Shown one piece after another: positions 12,002 to 23,543 of a stretch of DNA of 64,000 nt. This DNA comes from Chromobotia macracanthus (taxonomy: Eukaryota; Chordata; Actinopteri; Cypriniformes; Botiidae): assembly GCA_036877525.1 (NCBI GenBank), contig JAZGTH010000032.1:2409501-2473500 (forward strand). The letters are read 5' to 3'. The position numbers were made by a program, and so were the translations under genes. Within the stretch, counting starts at the first letter, position 1. Each line of letters begins with the position of its first letter. The notes under the pieces were generated by a model. It worked only from the letters and a program-made list of their open reading frames with translations, ran no database searches and was not told the origin of the DNA.

Positions 12002-14415
12002 TCGTCTAACACTTCTTTATCCACTGTTTTTGTTCTAATGCTAGACTGATATTGATAACAACACACATTGCAAGTTGACACAGACCTCCCAATGTTCTCA
12101 TATCCTGCAATGGGAGGATGGTGCTTTAAAACAGCCAAAGATACAAATTCAAGTCTACATGTTTTTTGCTGGTTTTGCCACAAGTGCATTGACTGAAGCA
12201 CACAGGGGAGTTCATTATGATATTGAGACCTGTGGTGGGACTTCTGGACATCATAATAGATAATCATAGATAATCAATAGATAATCATCATAATCCTCCA
12301 ACCCATATGACCATATATATCGTTTGTCACTTTCCTGAAATACAACCTGTTGGAGCATTTACTAAATTATCGCCCCTACCGACAGCAGGAGAAACCCCTG
12401 ATACTTTTGCCTTAATCTAATAATGTAACTGCAGAAATTGAGACTTATTTCTCATGAGATTAGAAGGGGTCTGGGTTAGGGAGTTGTCAGCTTGAAACAA
12501 TATAAAAGAGTAAAACACTGTATCACTCACACTGTGTTTTGTTTAAGCTTTAAAAATTTGCATCCATACATGATTAAAGTAATCCACACAACTCCAGTGT
12601 GTTATTAAATGTTTTATGAAGTGAAATTATATGTTTGTAAAAGGAAACAACAAATATTTTTATCTTATTATTATTAGTGATCGATGTGTCACGTATCCAT
12701 GTAAAGAAATAGTGAGTACTACAGTTAACTATAGAGGCAGGATAACTAGAGGGTGCATATCATTAAAATGTAACTGTAGGTCATAATAAGCAGCTTGCAA
12801 AAATGACCCAGGACAGTCTCAGGAGGACAGTCTCATAGATTTGAGTCCCACCCTAAAGACCTTCCCTTAGCCTTAGTGTGCCAAGACACCATAAGAGGTT
12901 ATTCAAAAAGCATTTACATATGATCTCACTGTACAAGCACACTCGATATACTTTTACATTTATTCGCAATTATCTCAGTTGTGAAGCAAAGAAATCTGAG
13001 ACATCACAGTTGAAATTAAACGCACATTTCTGGTCTTACTATGCACAATTCTTAGAAATATGATTATGGTACAATGGGTTGCAAATATTTTTGCTGTGCA
13101 CTAATTAAATTTCCTACCAATATGACCTGTAACATTACAGCTATATGTAATATGTATAGCATAAGTAAATTATATATATCCTTTGTCAGTAATTTTATTT
13201 CAAAGCAAACATCCTCCCTATGATTCATTTAGTTAAAGAGGGTGTTTGCTTTAACTGGGCTTCCTGCCACGCATTTCTCTGGATCCTGTGTCCATTCAAC
13301 CCTAGTAAATCACAATAGATAAATTTAGTACAGTTTTACCTTTGGGTCTTTTCATTTATCCAGTATTAATAAACAATACAGATTTTACACAGCTGCAATA
13401 AATGATACGCTTTAATACTAACAAAATACTAAACATATGCACCTTATGAGCATCAGACTTTTCATATTTAACACTGAATAATTTTTTTAATACCCACTTT
13501 TTGAAAGGCAATTCAGATATGAGCTATAAGAAAAACATGGTAACTTTGGGGGATTGATTCACTGAGTTCACTCAGATCTTATTTTATGCACATATTATGA
13601 ATAACTAATGCAATATTAATTGGAGAAATAACTAAAAAGTGCAAAAGGTTAACAATAAAGAAAGAAGCATTTCCAGGAACTGTAAGCCCCCTGTAAGCCC
13701 CTGTAAATGTTCTACCTGCCTGTGTCTGTTATTCTAGCTGCATTAACAGGTTGTTTCACATTGAGCACAGTGTCAGTTAACAGCAGTCAGATGCTGAGGC
13801 ATTCACTCATAACCTGTCAGATTTGCTTTAATAGTTGAGTAGGCACAGGGCAGATGAAGAGGATGGTGGCTGTAGACTGCTGAGGGTGATGTAGTCATAA
13901 GATACTGTTATGTAGAAGTTAATTTAGCACTTTACTTTAGCCCCTTATTATCAAGACTACAGGAAGTTAAGATCTTCCATGGGCATGTACACACTGAGGA
14001 CACAGAAAAGCAGTGATAATCGTGTTTGGATGTAGCTTGTTTGTGGCCATGAAATACTTCACAGAAAATTGCTTTACAGAAAAATGTGACAGTTTGTCAA
14101 TCTTAAAACATATTCTCCTATCCTATAATGTGCCTGTTTGTAAAACATATTATTATACACATCATTAGTAGGTCTTTGGTAAGTTATCATTGGTAAGTCT
14201 TTTAATTATGAAAACAATGCACAGAACACCCTGACATCCAAAAACGAGTCACTTGTTGGATTTTCCATTTTGTTAACAGTATTGTATCATGTTATCATTA
14301 CTGTTTCATGGTCTAGTAATGTATATACAGTCTAGCCTGGTGATTTTGAAACCCCTAGTGTTTTAACTTGCATGTCTTCCATTGAAATATAGACTGTTTT
14401 ATGAAATGCTGCAAC
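12002..14415. other. Intergenic, repeat-poor
   Basis: Contains the repeat fragment at 12.54 kb and a small AGATAATCAT tandem near 12255-12290. No gene. Confidence 0.55.
12543..12640 (+). repeat. Interspersed repeat fragment related to 1.4 kb and 8.2 kb
   Basis: AGCTTTAAAAATTTGCATCC... AAAGTAATCCACACAACTCC...GTTTTATGAAGTGAAA follows the same pattern as the 1405 and 8204 copies. Confidence 0.45.
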
Positions 14416-14775
14416 AGCCCAGCTAACAGGGAACATACTCAGAAACTTGGCTATTAATTTAAAAGTTCTGACAAAGTTATCAAAAAGGTTCTTGCTGTAA
14501 TGTTAGTAGAATGTTTATTTAAATTACTGTATATATCATATATTTAATAAAAACATTATTTTTACATTGTTAGTGGAAAGGTTTAAAAACATTACAGAAT
14601 AACAAAAAAGTTTGAATAACGTTTTTCTAACCAAGCAATAACATTAATACAACATCTAAAAAAATGGATGTTTTAAATGTTCCTAGAACATTCAAAATAA
14701 CATTTTTTAACATTGTTGTTACTTAATGGAAGTGTTAGGGAAATGTTCTTACAAACTAAAATTGTTAACTGGGCA
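14416..14775. mobile_element. MITE with AGCCCAGCTAAC/GTTAACTGGGC ends
   Basis: Terminal inverted repeats GCCCAGCTAACAG (left) and TTGTTAACTGGGC (right) flank about 360 AT-rich bases with repeated GTTC/AACATT motifs. No open frame. Typical of a fish hAT-like MITE, family assumed. Confidence 0.65.
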
Positions 14776-17154
14776 GAGTTTCATAAAACTTTTCTTATTT
14801 TGTCTCTCAAAGCAGCATTTCTTTGTATGTTATATAAACTGCTTTTAAGATGAACATTTTCTACAACTATAGTTCACATAACTGTTGTGCATTTGCTGAG
14901 ACAATCAAACAGGCCTCTTTGACTCATCACCGCTCTACGTCAGAAATGCTTAGATGTATTAGCTTATTATTTCACTTGACGTCTCCCTAGAAATGTGTAT
15001 TTAACCCTTCCACTTCCAATACAAATCTCCAAAAAAGTTTCCCACACAACCAATACAGGAAAAACCATCAGAAAATAAAACACAAATAGAGTCCAGTTTG
15101 GTAATGCCATGGAAAATGAATGCACAAACCACAGCTGGGCTGGTGATGTTGGACATCATTCTATGCTTTTTAAATATTTGGAATGAATGTTGGGATGAAA
15201 CATCAGCCCGGAGCTTTGGTGGAGTTTGAGTCTGGGATAAAAAAAAGAGCACAAATCTATATTTCATGGAGTATATTATTTTGAAATAGCAGTGCAGCAT
15301 GTCTTTCTCAAACCTCCCACATAAGGCTTTAGTGGGTGAGCTAAATACAGGGCAAATAAGCAGCAAGAAATTATGTTTGACATTATTTGATTCTATAATT
15401 ACTGCATTTTAATGATTGTGAGGATGTATGAAAAATATGTTTATAATTATACGCTTAAAGCTGGAATTCATAACTTCTCTGTCTCTCTATTGCCATCTCT
15501 GTTGAAAACAAAAAAACACTCCAAAAGAGTTACTTTTGGAGTTATTTTCTTAATGCGGATGACACGTTCTAAACAACTGCTGTAAGAACAAGCTACAAAT
15601 GCTCTACTATTCCAGCACCCACTCTCACAATTTAATGTAACAATGCTGCTTTAACAACTGAGCTAACTCCCCCAACAGTAGAACCCAAGAGCAGAAGAGC
15701 AGTCAATCCAAGATTCTTAGGTTTTCAACAAAAAACATTCTTTAATGTACAAGCTGAAAAACAAAGTACAAATTAACCAAGAGAACTGAGAAAACAAAAC
15801 AGACATAAGGGTCCAAAAACACACCAATGAGCAGCCTATCCCAAGAGAAACCCCACAGGAACTACTAGGCTGGTTGGCTCAAAACTGAACACAAAGGCAG
15901 GGAGCAAGCAAACTTATAAAGAGTGAAACAGGTGAAATGAATTGGGGCTAATTAACAGGGTAGGGTCTGGGGCAAGAATGCCAACAGCAGGAGTGGAGAG
16001 AGTCTGACACAGAGGACTTGAAATGGCATCTTCTGTTGGATGGCAGGCAACACAGAGATGAGACCTTTACATTTAGCAGCCAGATATTTTTCCTTAATAG
16101 ACATAGCCATGTCAAGTCAAACTGACATTTCTCACAAAATCAGAATTATAAATTATTATAAACTTACTGTTGTGAATCAGAGTAAGCTAAGGAGACTATT
16201 TTAAACACTGATCTTGTTATGAACTTGCTCAATAACTGCTTTTTGTTTATTTTTAACCCAAACAAGTTTTCATCAGGTTTCATCTTTACATATAATAATG
16301 AAATTTATTAGTGTGTCAGTTTTGTTACAATAAACATTCACCCTCTTATATAAATGCTAAAAGCTAACAATTATGGCACATCTATACCAGAGCTGTCTCT
16401 GAAATCTCTGAAATCCAATGAGTCTATTGCATAAGACAAAGTAAACTACATGTCAGTTACTCTTTTACTCAATAACCCAGTTGCACCGTATCATTGACAT
16501 ATTTATTTAATTTTTTTCACCACATGATAGCCATTGCAAAATATAATAGTTACTCCTCCTGTATTACCCCATAACCCCATTCCTGTAACTTAGTGGTTGA
16601 GCCCTTCATGCTATTTAAAGAAGACAGGCCACCTTTAGAGTTCAGGGATCTTACTGTCAAGGGTTGTGTATGGTTCACTGATCTCAGATCAGTGGTCAAC
16701 AGTTAGTAATGTTTTTAGAGCATCTGATGAGTGGGATGGTGCACAGTGTGTTATTAGAGTGTACATCCAGATTTGCATGCCTTCAGTGTCAATGCATTTA
16801 TGGGTTCATGAATGATTGTGAGGTTCATCAGGTAATAGAATTGACATTGAAGTGTGTGATTGATGTTTCAGAGAAACACATCTGGGCTGCAGACTTCAAA
16901 TCTTTCATTGGTAATATTGACATTAGTGAAAAGCTGAAAGGGCAGAATGTTCTGGATTGCACTTTTAATTGCACTTTTAAATATTATGTTTTCTTTTCTT
17001 ATTGTTGGAAGATAATTCCTAACTTTTCTAAAGAACAGTGCTTTAAGTAGCATTGTATAAAATGATGCAAAATAAAACAATGCAGAAAAGAAAAACAAGA
17101 TTTTCTTAAATAAATGACTGATCTCAATATACACAGCTTTTCTGGGTTCAGTCA
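14776..17154. other. Intergenic
   Basis: Apart from the repeat-like block at 15.65-16.03 kb, I see only AT-rich DNA; frames at 15001-15366 (-) and 16709-17050 (+) show no motif. Confidence 0.5.
15650..16030. repeat. Probable retroelement-derived repeat
   Basis: A/C-rich sequence (AACCCAAGAGCAGAAGAGCAG...AACAGGTGAAATGAATTGGGGC...GTCTGACAC) has the style of a non-coding fish retroelement region and is related in texture to 28.25-28.75 kb. Classification uncertain. Confidence 0.35.
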
Positions 17155-17995
17155 TTAAAGCACATGGTTTCTTATGCCATTGCTATACAGATGACACATA
17201 GCTTTACTTATCATTCCAGCCGGATGACCCCACCATCTCTGCTCAGATCTCTTCTTGCCTTTTAGACATCTCAGCCTGGATGAAGGAACGGCATCTTCAG
17301 ATCAATCTCAGTAAGACGAAACTCCTGGTAATCCTGGCCAACCCATCATTAGAACACAGCACTCGTAATATCAAGGCCGGACTTCTGCAATGCCCTTCTG
17401 GCTGGCCTTTCAGCCAATGCAACCAAACCACTGAAAATGAACCAGAATTCATCAGCACGTCTGGTCTTCAATCAATTAAATAGAGCCCATGTCACACTCC
17501 TCCTGATATCATTCCACTGGCTACCCATAGCCACTCACATTAAATTTAAATCTTTGACTCTGGGCTTTAGGAACTTTTAGGAACTTTACACACCTACCTC
17601 ATCTCACTCCTTCAGATATATTTCCGCTCCTGCCAACTATGTTCTGTAAATGAGCGACGTCTGATTGTTCACATATGAACATTCACATATTCGGTTCCTT
17701 CCTGGTGGAACATGCTCCCAGCCTCCAACCAATCTGCTGAGACCATCAAAACCTTCAAGAAACAACTGAAAACACACCTGTTTTGCAGACCCCTGGCTAA
17801 TCCCCAATGATCTGATGTTAAAAATAAATAAACAAAAAACCAACCTGTTCTACTGTTCATCTAGCATCAGAACATGATTTCTACTTGTAAATGTAGCTTT
17901 GTAGACTTGACATGTTGGTTCTTAGGGCAAAATGTTAAACGCTTTGTAAGTCACTTTGGATAAATGCTTTTGCTAAATGAATAAATATAAATGAC
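17155..17995 (+). mobile_element. CR1/L2-type LINE, 3' part with broken reverse transcriptase
   Basis: Reads CHCYTDDT with a TAG where Gln is usual, then FQPDDPTISAQISSCLLDIS and WMKERHLQINLSKTKLLVI, the typical stretch after the YADDTQ catalytic site. The rest is deleted and frameshifted (WLPIATHI-like, LPPTNLLR-like). It ends with the family tail CTTTGGATAAATGCTTTTGC-TAAATGAATAAATATAAATG. A 5'-truncated, dead copy. Confidence 0.88.
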
Positions 17996-18849
17996 CTAGA
18001 TCCCTGTTCAAAACTGCATTTTAATTAAAGGTTTGAGGTTTTTTATCTTGTCCTGTAAGATGCAACTAGTGATCAGTCATTGGTTAAACACACATCCTTG
18101 GATGTCCATATTCATTATTAATTCCTCATGCCACAAGTATTGACAAATAAACTAATACACGATTTATAAGAGAGCAAAGGCCAACGTGAATTGCAGAAAT
18201 CAGCAATCCTCTAGTAAAACTTTTCATCTTCAGTGTATTTATGGCATTGTGCTTTCAATACAAAATTGCCAGCCTGTGTCAGAGGGAAAACAGAAAAAAG
18301 GTTTCCAAAAAGGGAGCAAAAATAGAAAACATTTTAATGTGAAAGACAATCAGCTGTAAAAGCTTTTCTCTCTACTGGATGATACAGCAGAACACCACAA
18401 AACCACAGGTATGGGAGAGTGTTTCCTAAGACCATCCACAGTAAGAAAGTATGAAAAGAAAGTGGAAAAAGATGAAAAAGAGGATTATACAGGCGGGCCC
18501 AGTGTATGAGGAATGTACCGCCAATTTCAACAACATCCTGAGGCATAAATGAATAACTGCTATATTTAGCCCAGTGCAACTCACCTCATTTAAGACAAGG
18601 TGCTTTTGTCATCACAGTGGGCTACAATAATCCTTTATTAAACAGAGTAAGAAGTCGGGTTAGCTGGGAAGTTAGCTGGGAACAATGTATTGAATGTGGT
18701 TCTGCTCAAATATGCAGTTTTCATAAATTCAGGAGCTTCATCACAACGACACCCTGTCTGGTCTTTCTCCACCAAATCAATTGGAAATTAATATCAATGT
18801 TTTTCCTGTTTAGTTTTTAGGGATCTAAGCAGCATTTTAGCTTGGAATG

Positions 18850-18970
18850 TTCACTTATTTCTGATGAGTGTTTACTTATTATTGATGAGATTCAGGGTTA
18901 TTGACGTGGAGTTGGCATGTTGCCTTGTTTGGTGTAGTCTTTCATACAAATATGTTTATAGTAATTTATT
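18850..18970 (+). repeat. Interspersed repeat fragment related to the 8.1-8.6 kb foldback element
   Basis: GATGAGATTCAGGGTTATTGAC...GGCATGTTGCC...GTGTAGTCTTTCATACAAAT matches the centre of the 8.3-8.45 kb element (TGTAGTCTTTCATACAGATA). Confidence 0.6.
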
Positions 18971-19223
18971 GGCAAAATGTCATTTTGGGGTGGACTTATC
19001 CTTTAAAGACCTATTTAACAGCAAACAGTACTTGGAAGTTTCACCAATATTTTCACCAATACATTTCTCCAAAACACAGACATCAATAGTGCATTTTAGG
19101 CAGTACTGACTCCACTATTGTACTGTTAGTATTCATGAAAACTCTCTACAGTACAGAGCACATAGGCATACAACAAGTCATTGGAGGCAAAGCCAAGTGT
19201 AAAGTATGGCATACTCATGAGAA

Positions 19224-19249
19224 CAGATATTTGCATCAGCAAATATCTG
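19224..19249. repeat. Perfect 11-bp-arm hairpin containing an octamer-like ATTTGCAT
   Basis: CAGATATTTGC, loop ATCA, GCAAATATCTG. Isolated in repeat-poor DNA. Confidence 0.85.
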
Positions 19250-21169
19250 GGAGATTAAGCAAAGTGAGAGCCGCCTAAGGAAAATACATTAATGGAGCAT
19301 AAAAATACACCCAAAGTTCTGCCCTAGCTGCGTCTTTTTGATGATGCTGTTTCAGGGATCTTTACCCACATGACCATTCTACTAACCCATAACAGATTCT
19401 TGCCAGAAAACAAACTCTAGGATCTGATATAGATTAACATACTCCAATGCATTAGAGACATATTACACTGCTTCAGCAGTTATCAAACTATATCAAGGAC
19501 AGCGTGCTTCTACCTTCAGTTTGCAATGTGTAGTTTTTATACTTTTAAGTGTTTGCCCTACACAAAACTCATTTCCATAGATACTTATTAATTACATAAT
19601 AGCAGTTCTGGGAAAGGTTACCTGGTAAAATTACTAGAAGGAAGGTGCAGATGAGACCAACACCTTGTGTAATGAAAAACCATAGAGTGGGGTCAAGACC
19701 TATCCTCATGTTCCTCTCTCTCCACACCACAGGAGCCCAAAACACTTAAGAGACAGACCTTTGAATAGACACATGTGACTGGGGCTGAGGTAGATAATGT
19801 GTTTCAGAGAGATGTTTCATCCTCCTAAAAGCAAATGGAATGTTTCTAATTAGCTTTGTACCTGACTACCATAAGATTTACTTCACAGTTAACAATGTCC
19901 TAATTTGTATACAGTACTTATATACTACATGCAAGGTGTGCACTTTTCTGGTGAGTGAGAAAGTACATACATATTTTTATTATAATAAATGTTTTGCCAG
20001 TAAATTATTTTTAGAAGGTTTTAAAAGAATAAAAATGAATCTATAGTAATATTTTTCCTGTAATCTGCTTTTGATGTCACAGATCAGAAGAGTGGCTAGT
20101 GATGATACAGAGGATCCACAAATCAGTGGCGTCAGCATATTGGGACATCATTTTCTTGCGGCTTAAGTGTTTAATCATTTTATTGCTCAGTTGATTGGTA
20201 CCATGTGGCACCCTGGTCGTGGAGGAACATTGTTTCATTCCACTATGTACTGCACAACATGTTTGACCATTAATTTTTGTGGATTTTGTTTTCAACCAGC
20301 TTGAAAACCAGCTTGTTTTTTTTAATGTGCATGCAAACAGTCGTCAAAGCTGAAAAAAATCTCTACACACAAAGAGGGTAAGATCAGATGCTGATGATGG
20401 GTGGTTTTCATCAGAAGGAATCTCACTATTCGAGATGTCCTGTGAACCAATGCCTGATCTCTACACATTTTCTGTATTATTGCGCTAATTGAATAATTCC
20501 TCCCCTGCCTAGATGTTTCAATAAAAAACAGAATGAGATTAACCCTGAGATAGTATTATTTTTTGTGTGTTCTTTAAGACAAGCATAACTATTGGTACTG
20601 TTTGTATTTCAGGGATTCATTCAGGGATTTAAAGCCCATAATACAATGACCAAAACAGCAGAGACAGGCTAAAAGACATTTCTCACAATACATAATATTA
20701 TTGACGGTCCTACAGGGCAGTTTCACCTTTTGAACTTTAGTGTGTAATGTTGCTGCTTGATCATTTAAGACATCTGCAAAGTTACAAAACTTAAAGTTCA
20801 ATGCAAAGGGAGATATTCTCTTTACCAGAAATAGCTTTTTAAGAACTACAACAAATGACTCATAGGGACTACAATGAGTTTCTTTCAGGAAAACGTTGAC
20901 AGACTGGGAGGAGAGTTGCTGCAATAAGGTAAATATATGAAAAATGTTGCATTTTTTTAAACAATGAAGCATGAAAACGTAATGCACCCCCTAGTGTACC
21001 CCAGAAACAAAATCAAGACTTTGAAAAAGACATAATAGTTCTCTTTTAATGTTTTTGTACTTATTTTGTACTTATATAAAACAAGTAATAAAAAATTCTT
21101 AAGATTTACATTGAAGAAGACACATGGGCCACATCTAGAAATCAATTTATCACAAAGACTTAGGGGAAG

Positions 21170-21290
21170 GTTTTTATTGGACCTGGACCATAATTAAGCA
21201 ACCACCCAGAACACACTAAGGACAGCATTACAACCACCCAGAACACACTAACAACAAATGCATAGCACCACACTAAAAACACTCACCCAC
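21170..21290. repeat. CCACCCAGAACACACTA repeat
   Basis: AACCACCCAGAACACACTAA occurs twice; the same unit recurs at about 47.97 kb, part of a fish repeat with CCCTGGCAAC / ACCCTAGCAACC units. Confidence 0.6.
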
Positions 21291-21498
21291 AGTCATTAAT
21301 GGTGATTGTATATCATAAAAAAGGTGCTTCATATTCATTAAAAAAATTAATAACATAAGAAAGCAGTAGCGGAACAATCTGTTTATTTAATGTACTCGCA
21401 TACAAACACATGCATTCCCCCAGGAGAACACACAAACATGTCATACACATTGACAGGGTAAATTTACCTCAATAATTGCATTCTAATTCAGTGTATGT

Positions 21499-21632
21499 CA
21501 GTCTTGTTCATATGTCAGCGAGGATCAGGTGACGTATTTGTTTAGTCTGTCACCCCTTTTCCATAACAGTCTTGTTCATATGTCAGCGAGGATCAGGTGA
21601 CGTATTTGTTTAGTCTGTCACCCCTTTTCCAT
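21499..21632. repeat. Perfect tandem duplication, 66-bp copies at a 68-bp period
   Basis: The segments 21499-21564 and 21567-21632 (CAGTCTTGTTCATATGTCAG...CCCCTTTTCCAT) appear identical, implying a very recent duplication or an assembly artefact. Confidence 0.95.
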
Positions 21633-21639
21633 TCTTACA

Positions 21640-23286
21640 TGAGACACACTTCCAACAGAAGAGGGTAAGATTCAGCAACAACCCCCTAGCAGGTTTGACA
21701 CCCCCCAATCAATGTAGTTGTTTAGAGTCAGCTTATGGGGATACTGGCTTCAGCAACTGCATAGCAATGCCCTGGCAACTATTCACAACACGCTAGCATT
21801 ATGGCAACAGGTTTTGCAGTGCATATGACATAAGCAGGAATCCAACAGTCATAGGATTATGTTACACTTGGTATATGGTACACTTACAAAACACACATAA
21901 AAGACAATTTGTTGATCGAATATAAACAACCAACCATCAGAGTCATCATTCTGAGGAGTTTCATAATCGTTTGGTTCAGAGTAACAGATCTTCACCCAAC
22001 ATATGAGCCACACTAAATGTGGCGTCCCATCACACTTTAGTCCACATCTGCCAGGAAACTGAACAGCACAGCTCCCACTTCCAGACATGACAGAGACTGT
22101 GAAAGAGCAAGTACAGTTAGGAGAGTGTCCCCCGGCAACAGAGTCATGGCAACTCCTCAGCCTTGTAGTTTGATGTAATTTATGGTACTCCTTAGTTACG
22201 GTTCTGTTTTGAATGTTTCATGACCATGCTTGAGTATCACACTGCCAAAACACACTCCCCAATCTGCCACTCAGAAGAAGAGGACAGAGACTGCGGCATA
22301 TTGCCGCTGTTGCATTCCTGCACCTCAAGTTCCTTAACTCTGAGAAATAAAATCGCCATATAAACAAGAGAGCTCATAATGTACTACAGCGTGATAGGGC
22401 CACTATTTACAGCAGATATCTGGACATTTTAGCAGGCTGAACATACAGTTACACAATCCTGCTGCAAGTTAAAAGTTATTGCAAGGCACTTGCACAAATT
22501 GGTCTTCCATTTTCTTTTAAACCAACAAAGGTAAAAACCTAAAAACTATTAAATATGTTAGATAAAATTACAATGAACAGTAGCTAATTTGAATACATAA
22601 AATGTTTTGATTGTTTTTGTTGACAGCATGTTATTCTTTTCTGAATAGGTGCCACACATAACCTGCCATGTCACAGGAAATAAAAGCAAGGAAAGAGGAT
22701 AAAAAATATGTTATTTACTTTTTCTTCACTTCTACTAAACAGATTTAATGACCTTGTTTTGTAGTACTGCTAAACCCTTCACTCTACGTCAGTCTTCCTT
22801 CTGTAGTTTAGTCACAACCTACATTAAATTGAGGGCCATGTCATATCCTATGCCCTTCAGATGTGTCTGGTATGACTTCACTGTGCTGGGAAATAGTTTT
22901 GTAAAGGCTTGTTTACACCGCAGCAAATACTTTTCAAATGTTCTGAAGGTCTATTTAGAATGTTTGGTGAAACTTAAAAAAATAATCTGCCCTAACAAAC
23001 ATCAGCAGAAATAACAACACCAATTTAAAAAAATCTTTAAATCTTCAAATCAGATCAGCCCAAACTTTACATGCAGATAATGACGCATACATGCAATATT
23101 TCACTAGTCACTTATTATTAAGTCTGAGCATTGATGCTTTCAAAAAATAATATAAAAACCTCCTAAACCATAAAGATAGATTTTTCTACATTTTAGTCCC
23201 TTGTGAACTCTCTGTAATCTGTGGTATGATTAATTGAAAAGCTGGTCAACAGCATCTGTTGCGCTTTCAAACATTCTGGAAAACCA
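21640..23286. other. Region upstream of ccn2
   Basis: Includes a possible minus-strand exon (21888-22096, see findings) and otherwise AT-rich DNA with no clear motif up to the ccn2 promoter. Confidence 0.5.
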
Positions 23287-23483
23287 TCTGGAATTGAAAT
23301 ATTTTCACCCCTCTGGGTCGCGTGGCATGGCTTGACTCTGGTGGGCTACACCCCTCTCTGGCAATATTTAAAGAGCTCTCTGCTCAGCACTCCACTACAG
23401 TTCTGCAGCCTTACAGTGATCACAGATACCAGAGAACCAAAACAAACTTGTGGAGTGTGCATCTTTGGAGACTCTTTAAGAAA
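23287..23483 (+). promoter_or_regulatory. ccn2: ccn2 core promoter and 5' UTR
   Basis: A TATA-like stretch (TATTTAAA, 23365-23372) lies about 115 bases before the ccn2 start codon, so transcription probably begins near 23395-23400 and gives a 5' UTR of about 90 bases with no intron. The start codon at 23484 has A at -3 and G at +4, a strong Kozak context. Mammalian CTGF promoters have several TEAD sites (GGAATG/CATTCC) close to the TATA box. Here I see only near matches (ACATTCTGG near 23273 and GGAATT near 23290). The start site is inferred. Confidence 0.55.
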
Positions 23484-23543
23484 ATGGCTGGAACAATATT
23501 TATCAGATCATTCATCGTTCTCTGCTTGCTTATTCATTATACA
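23484..23543 (+). CDS. ccn2: ccn2 exon 1: signal peptide
   Basis: Twenty codons from the ATG to an ACA|GTGAGT donor, phase 0. They encode a short hydrophobic leader (FIVLCLLI core), as expected for a secreted CCN protein. Confidence 0.88.

Larger units (their letters stand above)
18000..21168. other. Intergenic
   Basis: AT-rich, with small repeats listed separately. The 132-codon minus frame at 20589-20987 has no recognisable motif and low-complexity composition. Confidence 0.5.

Noticed and set aside
20589..20987. 132-codon minus-strand frame
   Set aside because: Cys/Phe/Leu-rich from AT-rich DNA, with no motif and no paralogue known to me.
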